Positions 6,098 to 11,454 of a stretch of 11,612 nucleotides of DNA are shown here, in pieces. A program made the position numbers and the translations under genes. The notes beneath the pieces were generated by a model, which made no database searches, was not told where the DNA came from, and saw only the letters and a program-made list of their open reading frames with translations. The stretch lies in NCBI GenBank assembly GCA_030149025.1, contig JASBSH010000277.1, positions 1 through 11,612 of the forward strand, written 5' to 3'. This stretch comes from Actinomycetales bacterium. Its GTDB lineage: Bacteria > Actinomycetota > Actinomycetes > Actinomycetales > BWSM-131. Position 1 is the stretch's first letter; every line of letters begins with the position of its first letter.

Positions 6098-8197
6098 ATG
6101 AGGACGGCAGACGAGGTGCTCGAGGCGCTCGACCCCGAGCAGCGGCAGGTGGCGACGTCGATGTCCGGGCCGGTGTGCGTGCTGGCCGGTGCCGGCACCG
6201 GCAAGACGCGGGCGATCACCCACCGCATCGCCTACGCCGCCCTGTCGGGTGTCTACAACCCGACCAGCGTGCTCGCCGTCACCTTCACCGCCCGGGCTGC
6301 GGCGCAGATGCGCGGGCGCCTGCGTGACCTCGGGGTGTCCGGCGTGCAGGCGCGCACCTTCCACGCCGCGGCCCTGCGCCAGCTGCAGTACTTCTGGCCG
6401 AGGGTCGTCGGCGGCTCGCTACCTCATCTGGTCGACGTGAAGGCGCCGATCGTGGCGCAGGCGGCGTCCCATATGCGGCTGAAGGTCGACCGGGCCGCCG
6501 TGCGCGACCTTGCGGCCGAGGTGGAGTGGAACAAGGTCAGCCTGCTCACCCCCGAGGGTTATCCAGCGGCGGCCAGGCGTGCCGGCCGCGGCGCGCCGGC
6601 GGGGCTGGCCCCGGAGACCGTTGCGCGGCTGTTGACCACCTATGAGGAGGTCAAGACCGACCGGGGCGCCATCGACTTCGAGGACGTGCTGCTGCTCATG
6701 GCCGGCATCCTTTCCGAGCGCCCCGACGTGGCCGACGCCGTCCGCCGCCAGTACCGCCACTTCGTCGTCGACGAGTACCAGGACGTCTCCCGGCTGCAGC
6801 AGAAGCTGCTCGACCTGTGGCTCGGCGGGTCCGACGACGTCTGCGTCGTCGGTGACGCCAGCCAGACCATCTACTCCTTCGCCGGCGCCTCACCGCAGTA
6901 CCTGCTGGACTTCCCCAAGCGTTACCCGAACGCCACCGTCGTGAAGCTCGTGCGGGACTACCGCTCCACGCCGCAGGTGGTGAAGCTGGCGAACGCGCTG
7001 CTCGACCGGGCGCCGTCCACCGCCACACGCGCTCGGGTGGAGCTCGTCGCGCAGCGCCCGGCCGGGCCGGAGCCCGAGATCACCGAGTACGGCGACGACC
7101 TCGACGAGGCCGTTGCGGTCGCCGCCCGGATTCGCAGGCTCGTGGACGCCGGCACGCCGGCTTCCGAGATCGCCATCCTGTATCGCACCAACGCCCAGTC
7201 CGAGCCGTTCGAGCAGGCGCTCGCGGACGCCGGGGTCGGCTACCTGCTGCGGGGCGGGGAGCGGTTCTTCGCCCGCAAGGAGGTGCGGGACGCGATCGTC
7301 CTGCTCCGGGGGGCGGCCCGGTCGGACGACGGCACGCAGCTTCTCGGGCAGACGGTGCGGGACGTGCTCGCCTCGGTCGGATGGAGCTCGCAGGCGCCGA
7401 CGGCGACCGGTGCGGTGCGGGAGCGGTGGGAGTCGTTGAACGCCCTGGCCGGTCTCGCGGATCAGGTCGCGGCGAACCGGCCCGGTGCCCGGCTGCCGGA
7501 CTTCATCGCGGAGCTCGACGAGCGCGCCGAGGCGCAGCACGCGCCCACCGTGGACGGCGTGACCTTGGCGTCCCTGCACGCGGCGAAGGGCCTGGAGTGG
7601 GACGTCGTCTTCCTCGTCGGCCTTTCCGAGGGGCTGATGCCGATCTCGTTCGCCGAGAGCGTCGATGAGGTGGAGGAGGAGCGGCGCCTGCTCTACGTGG
7701 GGATCACCCGTGCCCGTGAGCGGGTGCTGCTGTCCTGGACCCGCGCCCGTCCCGGCGGACGAGGTGGACGCCGTCCCTCACGTTTCCTGGCCGCGCTGGG
7801 TCCGGGTGCGGCTCGGCAGCCCGCAGGTGGGGCTGCAGCTGCCGGTGAGGGCAAGCGGCGCAAGGGTGCTGCGCTGCCGCGCAGGTGCCGGGTGTGCTCG
7901 GCCGTGCTCTCCAGCGGCGCCGAGCGGAAGGTGGGGCGGTGCTCCTCGTGTCCGCCGGCGTACGACGAGAGGCTGTTCGAGGCGTTGCGGGAGTGGCGTT
8001 CTCGCATCGCAGCCGAGGCGAAGGTGCCGGCGTACGTGGTGTTCACCGACGCAACGCTTGTCGCCGTCGCGGAGAGCAGGCCCACGGACAGGGCTGGGCT
8101 GGCGCGTATTCCCGGGATCGGGAAGACGAAGCTCGAGCGGTACGCCGAGGAGGTCCTCCAGGTGCTGCACTCCCACGCCGCCCAACCCGGCCCGTGA
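6098..8197 (+). CDS. uvrD2: ATP-dependent DNA helicase UvrD2 (SF1A)
   Basis: A 699-residue superfamily 1A helicase that translocates 3'-5' on DNA in repair. Motifs in order: GAGTGKT Walker A (31-37), TFTARAAAQMR Ia (62-72), VVDEYQD Walker B (223-229), GDASQTIYSFAGA motif III (252-264), VRDYRS motif IV (285-290), LHAAKGLEWDVVFLVGL motif V region (493-509) and LLYVGITRAR motif VI (531-540). The UvrD2-specific tail has a four-cysteine zinc motif (C597, C600, C615, C618), known in mycobacterial UvrD2, and an HRDC domain (about 622-692, with LARIPGIGKTKLERY). A low-complexity Ala/Gly linker (566-590) joins them. ATG 6098 has GGGAAGG 10 nt upstream. No LexA box is evident in the 141-bp gap to mycoredoxin. 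Its stop codon lies within the first copy of a repeated GTGATCATG motif. Confidence 0.95.
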   Translation: MRTADEVLEALDPEQRQVATSMSGPVCVLAGAGTGKTRAITHRIAYAALSGVYNPTSVLAVTFTARAAAQMRGRLRDLGVSGVQARTFHAAALRQLQYFWPRVVGGSLPHLVDVKAPIVAQAASHMRLKVDRAAVRDLAAEVEWNKVSLLTPEGYPAAARRAGRGAPAGLAPETVARLLTTYEEVKTDRGAIDFEDVLLLMAGILSERPDVADAVRRQYRHFVVDEYQDVSRLQQKLLDLWLGGSDDVCVVGDASQTIYSFAGASPQYLLDFPKRYPNATVVKLVRDYRSTPQVVKLANALLDRAPSTATRARVELVAQRPAGPEPEITEYGDDLDEAVAVAARIRRLVDAGTPASEIAILYRTNAQSEPFEQALADAGVGYLLRGGERFFARKEVRDAIVLLRGAARSDDGTQLLGQTVRDVLASVGWSSQAPTATGAVRERWESLNALAGLADQVAANRPGARLPDFIAELDERAEAQHAPTVDGVTLASLHAAKGLEWDVVFLVGLSEGLMPISFAESVDEVEEERRLLYVGITRARERVLLSWTRARPGGRGGRRPSRFLAALGPGAARQPAGGAAAAGEGKRRKGAALPRRCRVCSAVLSSGAERKVGRCSSCPPAYDERLFEALREWRSRIAAEAKVPAYVVFTDATLVAVAESRPTDRAGLARIPGIGKTKLERYAEEVLQVLHSHAAQPGP

Positions 8198-8259
8198 TCA
8201 TGCACTTCCGCAGGCGCCGCCTGCGCTCCGCGCACCACCTACCCACGGGCGTGATCATG
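8193..8259. repeat. Repeat element: paired CGTGATCATG motifs around a GC palindrome
   Basis: CGTGATCATG occurs at 8193-8202 (spanning the uvrD2 stop) and again at 8250-8259. Between them lies a 17-nt palindrome CGCAGGCGCCGCCTGCG (8209-8225, one central unpaired base). The GTGATCATGCACTTCCGC string resembles intergenic repeats I recall from several actinobacterial genomes, suggesting a REP-like or mobile palindromic element. The palindrome could also act as the uvrD2 transcription end, though no T-run follows. Confidence 0.5.
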
Positions 8260-8377
8260 ACCTGTCGTTCAGATCTATCTCGCTCGCGGTGCGGATCCGT
8301 GCGGGGGTGCTCGTCCATGGGTGGAACGCCCACCGACGAGGCCGTCGACGGCCGCGGCCGGCACGGTCACCTGATGG

Positions 8378-8403
8378 ATGAGGAAGGCGAGCTGGTTCCT
8401 CAT
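8378..8403. promoter_or_regulatory. Inverted repeat (candidate operator) at the zwf promoter
   Basis: ATGAGGAA (8378-8385) and TTCCTCAT (8396-8403) are perfect inverted arms separated by 10 nt. They abut the TAGGCT -10 element at 8404, so they occupy the -35/spacer region. A dimeric repressor bound here would block zwf transcription; the regulator is unknown. The preceding stretch 8260-8377 holds nothing else I recognise. Confidence 0.5.
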
Positions 8404-8409
8404 TAGGCT
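8404..8409 (+). promoter_or_regulatory. -10 element upstream of zwf
   Basis: TAGGCT is followed by 6 nt and then a GTG at 8416, the leaderless layout seen elsewhere in the window. The GTG at 8416 is not in frame with the main zwf reading frame (see the mini-ORF entry). No consensus -35 is present upstream; the inverted repeat lies there instead. Confidence 0.5.
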
Positions 8410-8415
8410 GCACGA

Positions 8416-8451
8416 GTGACCACCAACAACTTCGCTCCGACCCCCTCGTGA
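8416..8451 (+). CDS. Leaderless 11-codon mini-ORF overlapping the zwf start (or frameshifted zwf N-terminus)
   Basis: GTG 8416 begins an 11-residue peptide (MTTNNFAPTPS) ending in TGA 8449-8451, which overlaps the GTG 8448 of zwf by four bases (GTGA). Either it is a translated leader that hands ribosomes to zwf by termination-reinitiation, or it is the true zwf N-terminus broken by loss of one C in the run of five at 8441-8445. With six Cs the frame would read MTTNNFAPTPLVIIVLFGASG continuously. Confidence 0.4.
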   Translation: MTTNNFAPTPS

Positions 8452-9854
8452 TCATCGTCCTGTTCGGCGCCTCTGGCGACCTGGCCCACCGCATGGTGAT
8501 GCCCGCCCTTGTCGAGCTGCACCAGCGCGGGCTCCTGCCCGAACGGTGGCGCCTGATCGGGTGCGCCACGGATCGGTGGGACGACGAGAAGTTCCGGGCC
8601 AGGCTGAAGGACTCCCTCCTCGGCAGCGAGCTGGGTCTGCCCGGCGACTGGGCCGCGCTTGCCCGCCGTGTGCGGTACGCGGGGGGCGGGTTCACCGACG
8701 ACGATCCCGGTGCGCTGCCGGCGGTCCTGGCGCGGGCGCGCCGGGAGCTGGTGGACGAGGGTGGCGACGAGCCGCTGGTGGTGTACTTCCTGGCCGTCCC
8801 GCCCGCGGCGTACCCCGCGATCACCCGCGGGCTGGGGCGCCACGACCTGGCCGCGGGCGCCCGGGTGGTGTACGAGAAGCCCTACGGCACGTCGCTCGAG
8901 GACTTCGAGGCCCTGGACGCCCTGGTCAAGGAGGTGCTGACGGTGGAGCAGGTGTTCCGCATCGACCACTTCCTCGGCAAGCAGGCGGTGCAGGCCATCT
9001 ACGCGCTGCGCTTCGCGAACCGGTTGTTCGGCTCGCAGTGGGACGCCCGCGCCGTCGAGCAGGTGCAGATCGACGTCCCCGAGGACCTCGACGTCGCCCA
9101 GCGGGCCGGGTTCTACGACGCCACCGGCGCAGCCCTGGACATGCTGGTCACCCACCTGTTCCACGTCGCCAGCCAGGTCGCGATGGACCCGCCGCAGAAC
9201 GTGACCGACCCGGCCGCGATCCTCGCCGCACGGGACGCGGTCATGGCGGCGTTCCGGCCGCTGGACCCGGCGACGGACGTCGTGCTGGGGCAGTTCGAGG
9301 GGTACACCGACATCGCCGGTGTGGCGGCCGGGTCCACGCAGGACACCTTCGTCGCCGCCCGGCTGTGGATCGACACCGACCGGTGGCGCGGGGTGCCGTT
9401 CGTGCTGCGCACCGGCAAGCGCATGGCCCGCAAGGCCCAGCGCATCACCCTGGTCATGCGGCGCCCGGACGGCCCCCTCGCGGACGTCATCGACGAGCCC
9501 AGCACCATCGAGATCGACTTCAGCGGCCCGGGCGCGATCACCCTCGGCGTCACGCTCAACACACCCGGCCCGGACCCGGCCCTGTCCCTGGGACGCACCC
9601 GCCTCAGTCTCGCCGACGTGCCGGGCGGGGAACCGATCTCCGCGTACGCCTCGCTGATCAATGACGTGCTGGCCGGGGACCGGTCGCTGTTCACCACGTC
9701 GCACTGCCTGCGGGCCGCCTTCACCGCCTTCGCGCCCCTGCAGGGACCCCGGCGCCCCGACCCGTTGCCGTACGCGCCGGGCTCGTGGGGGCCGGCCGAG
9801 GCCGACCGGCTCGCAGCACCGCACGGCTGGGTCCTTGAGCGCCGACGGCGTTGA
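8448..9854 (+). CDS. zwf: Glucose-6-phosphate 1-dehydrogenase
   Basis: Oxidises glucose-6-phosphate to 6-phosphogluconolactone with NAD(P)+, the first step of the oxidative pentose phosphate pathway. Motifs: IVLFGASGDLAHR nucleotide-binding loop (3-15), EKPYG (143-147, family EKPxG), substrate loop RIDHFLGK (171-178), the catalytic-His region GFYDATGAALDMLVTHLF with H236, and FVLRTGKRM (318-326). At 468 residues it is somewhat short against the usual 480-510 and has LGKQ in place of LGKE, suggesting a paralogue rather than the main pentose-pathway enzyme. GTG 8448 has no Shine-Dalgarno and overlaps the stop of a leaderless mini-ORF. The N-terminus begins almost directly at the Rossmann strand, a few residues shorter than expected, so a frameshift in the C-run at 8441-8445 is possible. 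Faces a decayed gluconate-permease-like fragment. Confidence 0.88.
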   Translation: MIIVLFGASGDLAHRMVMPALVELHQRGLLPERWRLIGCATDRWDDEKFRARLKDSLLGSELGLPGDWAALARRVRYAGGGFTDDDPGALPAVLARARRELVDEGGDEPLVVYFLAVPPAAYPAITRGLGRHDLAAGARVVYEKPYGTSLEDFEALDALVKEVLTVEQVFRIDHFLGKQAVQAIYALRFANRLFGSQWDARAVEQVQIDVPEDLDVAQRAGFYDATGAALDMLVTHLFHVASQVAMDPPQNVTDPAAILAARDAVMAAFRPLDPATDVVLGQFEGYTDIAGVAAGSTQDTFVAARLWIDTDRWRGVPFVLRTGKRMARKAQRITLVMRRPDGPLADVIDEPSTIEIDFSGPGAITLGVTLNTPGPDPALSLGRTRLSLADVPGGEPISAYASLINDVLAGDRSLFTTSHCLRAAFTAFAPLQGPRRPDPLPYAPGSWGPAEADRLAAPHGWVLERRRR

Positions 9855-9861
9855 CCCGCCG

Positions 9862-10105
9862 GCGGCGCGGACCCGGAGCCGTAGGTAGACGACGAGGACG
9901 GCGATGAAGCCCGATACCGACTGCATCTGGGAGAAGCTCCCCGCTCCACGGCGGGGGCCAACAGGCCCGCGGCGGTCACCAGCGCGACGGTGGCCGAACC
10001 CTGCGCGACGCGCAGGAGCAGCGCGATGACGTAGGAAGCGACGATGATCGGCAGGCCGATGTCGTTCAGGGCGAATCGCAGATTTCCGGCGAGCCGGACC
10101 ACCGT
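9862..10105 (-). pseudogene. Decayed gluconate (GntP-type) permease fragment
   Basis: On the minus strand from about 10102, one frame encodes some 45 residues with ALNDIGLPIIVASYVIALL then LRVAQGSATVALVTAAGLLAP, which I recognise as the GntP-family segment (conserved R-x-x-x-GSATVA-x-x-TAAGL). The frame then runs into unrelated sequence (VERGASPRCSR). From about 9940 another frame reads FSQMQSVSGFIAVLVVYLRLRV, which resembles the last transmembrane helix of such permeases. GntP proteins have about 440-460 residues, so most of the gene is gone. I infer an internal deletion plus frame change, with the N-terminal portion lost. Its position next to zwf suggests a former gluconate/pentose-phosphate locus. 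Assignment is by eye. Confidence 0.65.
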
Positions 10106-10187
10106 AAGACATCACCTTTCACACGTTGCCGCTGTCCGCCAGGACAACGAGATGATCGCGGCACTCGCCGATGTCACCGGCCCGTCG

Positions 10188-10226
10188 ATAAATGCGTTGT
10201 GCCCCCGGATCCTCTGCCTCTAGGCT
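10188..10226 (+). promoter_or_regulatory. whiB7 promoter with A/T-rich WhiB7-type site
   Basis: ATAAAT (10188-10193) lies 3 nt upstream of a -35 TTGTGC (10197-10202); an 18-nt spacer leads to the -10 TAGGCT (10221-10226). Predicted start is near 10232, giving an untranslated leader of about 535 nt before whiB7. In mycobacteria WhiB7 binds with sigma-A to promoters having an A/T-rich element just upstream of -35, including its own. ATAAAT is the only A/T-rich patch in this area. Together this suggests autoactivation. Confidence 0.7.
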
Positions 10227-10302
10227 CGGCAGGGTTCGCGTCAGCAGAGCCCTCGCGCGTGCCAGCGCACGGGGGTCGGATCGAGGAGGGAGGGTCGCAG
10301 TG

Positions 10303-10503
10303 ATGAAGAAGCTCGACACGGCAGTGTCCGCTTACGGCACCAGCCTGCGCACCCCCGTCCTCTCCGCTGGAGCGGCCTTCCCGGCCTCCGCGTGGAGCAC
10401 GGCGCGTGAGCGCGCTGTGGTTACGGCGGGCGTCTCCGCACGTCGCGGGGGAGAGCTCCGCCCGCACCCGGGTACCACTGTCTTCACCGGGCCACCGGTA
10501 TAG
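10303..10503 (+). CDS. whiB7 leader peptide (upstream ORF)
   Basis: A 66-codon ORF beginning MKKLDTAVSAYGTSLRTPVL and ending FTGPPV-TAG. A very strong ribosome site AGGAGGGAGGG (10284-10294) precedes ATG 10303 by 8 nt; a GTG directly before (10300) is an alternative. It lies between the whiB7 promoter and a strong intrinsic terminator that begins 25 nt after its stop. In mycobacteria and Streptomyces, whiB7/wblC is preceded by such an ORF, and slowed ribosomes allow readthrough. The peptide has no stretch of one repeated amino acid, consistent with sensing general translation inhibition rather than one aminoacyl-tRNA. I do not recognise the peptide sequence itself. Confidence 0.7.
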   Translation: MKKLDTAVSAYGTSLRTPVLSAGAAFPASAWSTARERAVVTAGVSARRGGELRPHPGTTVFTGPPV

Positions 10504-10528
10504 GTCGACAAGACCAGCCGGCTCGCTC

Positions 10529-10567
10529 AAAGGCCGCGGAACCCGACACCGGGATCCGTGGCCTTTT
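10529..10567 (+). terminator. Intrinsic terminator / attenuator in the whiB7 leader
   Basis: Arm 10529-10545 pairs with 10550-10566: 12 continuous pairs (AAAGGCCGCGGA with TCCGTGGCCTTT, one G-U), one A-A mismatch, then CCCG with CGGG closing a 4-nt ACAC loop. The stem runs into TTTT (10564-10567). This is the best intrinsic terminator in the window and lies about 200 nt before the whiB7 start, so it must be bypassed for whiB7 expression. The sequence GGCCAC (10490-10495), in the last leader-ORF codons, can pair with GTGGCC (10558-10563) of the 3' arm as a competing antiterminator. Confidence 0.85.
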
Positions 10568-10756
10568 CGCTGTCTGATCCCGGGCGAGCTCCACGAACGA
10601 CAGCCCACACCAGACACAGACCCTGACAGCCGAGCACCCGACACAGAAAGCCGAGCACCGATGAGCCAGCCGGCCAGCAACGGTCAACACACCGGACCGA
10701 TGACGCCGACCACCCTCACCCACCGGCACGACCCCCATCCAGACGACCGCCCACAC
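10568..10756 (+). other. Long untranslated spacer between attenuator and whiB7
   Basis: Roughly 190 nt rich in C and A and poor in G for most of its length. It contains an 11-nt direct repeat AGCCGAGCACC (10628-10638 and 10649-10659). In-frame ATGs at 10661 and 10700 lack ribosome sites, so I treat this as leader RNA. The C-rich, G-poor character would suit Rho loading or simply an unstructured leader. Confidence 0.4.
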
Positions 10757-10763
10757 GGAGGTG
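10757..10763 (+). promoter_or_regulatory. Ribosome-binding site that fixes the whiB7 start
   Basis: GGAGGTG lies 5 nt before ATG 10769, a near-perfect Shine-Dalgarno. It decides between this ATG and the in-frame upstream ATGs at 10661 and 10700, which have none. Confidence 0.85.
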
Positions 10764-10768
10764 CCCTC

Positions 10769-11068
10769 ATGCAGCTGACCGGCCTGTTCGACCGGCTCTA
10801 CGCCGCGGACTTGGACGGCGCCCAGGCAGCACTCGACTTCCCCTGCCGTGAGAACGACGCGGACCTGTGGTTTGCAGAACGTCCGGAGGACGTGGAGTTC
10901 GCCAAGGCGCTGTGCCGCACCTGCCCCATGCAGCAGGCCTGCCTGGCGGGCGCCAAGGAGCGGCGCGAGCCCTGGGGCGTCTGGGGCGGCGAGCTCTTCC
11001 TGTCCGGGATCGTCGTCCCAAGGAAGCGGCCCCGTGGGCGTCCTCGCAAGACGGACGTCGCCGCCTGA
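10769..11068 (+). CDS. whiB7: WhiB7 transcriptional regulator (Wbl family, AT-hook)
   Basis: A 99-residue iron-sulfur regulator. Four [4Fe-4S] ligands: Cys26, Cys49, Cys52 and Cys58 (C-x2-C-x5-C). The Wbl turn is GVWGG (70-74) in the WhiB7-like context EPWGVWGGE. The C-terminal AT-hook RGRPR (89-93) inside KRPRGRPRK distinguishes WhiB7 from other Wbl proteins. Known role: binds the primary sigma factor and A/T-rich promoter DNA to activate intrinsic resistance genes against ribosome-targeting antibiotics, and its own gene. The neighbourhood (uvrD2, mycoredoxin and nudC nearby) matches the mycobacterial whiB7 locus. Control features upstream are a promoter with an A/T-rich element, a leader ORF and an attenuator terminator. 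Length agrees with known WhiB7 proteins (about 90-120). Confidence 0.95.
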   Translation: MQLTGLFDRLYAADLDGAQAALDFPCRENDADLWFAERPEDVEFAKALCRTCPMQQACLAGAKERREPWGVWGGELFLSGIVVPRKRPRGRPRKTDVAA

Positions 11069-11146
11069 CCACGCATGCCCTCGGCCCCACTCGATCAACA
11101 CGACAAGCGAATGAACACAACGACTTTCCTGCTCAGGAGCGCGACG

Positions 11147-11320
11147 ATGAATCTCATGCACGAACAGCTCGCCCGGGCGCAGTGTCGCCACGACCGGGAC
11201 GCCGCGCAGCGAGCGCGCCTGGTCAGGGCGCTGCGGGCCCAGCGCAAGGCGGAGCGCCTTCTGGTCAAGGCGCGTGAGGCGAAGGCCCGCGCCGCCTCGG
11301 CCCTGCTGGCCAACGCCTGA
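11147..11320 (+). CDS. Small basic helical protein downstream of whiB7
   Basis: A 57-residue protein (MNLMHEQLARAQCRH...) almost entirely made of Ala, Arg, Lys, Glu, Gln and Leu, predicted as one long charged helix. AGGAG (11135-11139) lies 7 nt before ATG 11147, so the start is well supported; earlier in-frame ATGs at 11075 and 11111 lack a ribosome site. One Cys and two His (C13, H15 and an earlier H5) are present but form no metal motif I know. It begins 78 nt after whiB7 on the same strand, with no terminator between, so it is probably co-transcribed and induced with whiB7. Function unknown. Confidence 0.65.
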   Translation: MNLMHEQLARAQCRHDRDAAQRARLVRALRAQRKAERLLVKAREAKARAASALLANA

Positions 11321-11333
11321 CCACCGCACCGCC

Positions 11334-11399
11334 CCGGCCTGTGCGACGTCCCGGCAGCGACACGCCGGTGAGTCGCCTCCGGAACGTCGCACAGGTCGG
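11334..11399. terminator. Long hairpin after the whiB7 transcript, likely a terminator
   Basis: Arms 11334-11349 and 11384-11399 pair over 16 positions (12 perfect Watson-Crick in the core CCTGTGCGACGT, then one G-U and three more). Inside, CCGG (11351-11354) pairs with 11379-11382 and GCGAC (11357-11361) with GTCGC (11372-11376), giving a nearly continuous hairpin. No T-run follows, so it would be a U-less or structure-only terminator, or an intergenic palindrome. It lies between the small gene and the next promoter. Confidence 0.55.
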
Positions 11400-11416
11400 A
11401 ACCAACCCGCGTCGCG

Positions 11417-11448
11417 TTGCTGGCAATCCCCGTGCGAAGTCCTAGGCT
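11417..11448 (+). promoter_or_regulatory. Promoter for the leaderless gene at 11455
   Basis: TAGGCT (11443-11448) ends 6 nt before GTG 11455. A weak -35 candidate TTGCTG (11417-11422) lies 20 nt upstream, which is longer than ideal. Confidence 0.5.
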
Positions 11449-11454
11449 TCGCCC

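Noticed and set aside
8403..10115. 570-codon open frame antisense to zwf
   Set aside because: An artefact of high GC. Only its first portion, about 9862-9945, carries permease-like residues and is reported within the pseudogene; the rest has no recognisable protein features.
10122..10223. Plus-strand frame HVAAVRQDNEMIAALADVTG before the whiB7 promoter
   Set aside because: It looks slightly protein-like and could be a gene remnant, but it is short, has no start signal, and matches no family I recognise.
10192..10302. Longer version of the whiB7 leader ORF starting at 10192
   Set aside because: That start lies inside the predicted promoter (-35 at 10197), upstream of the transcription start; the strong ribosome site supports 10303.
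10661..10768. Upstream in-frame starts (ATG 10661 and 10700) for whiB7
   Set aside because: They have no ribosome site and encode a His/Pro/Thr-rich stretch unlike any Wbl protein; GGAGGTG precedes ATG 10769.
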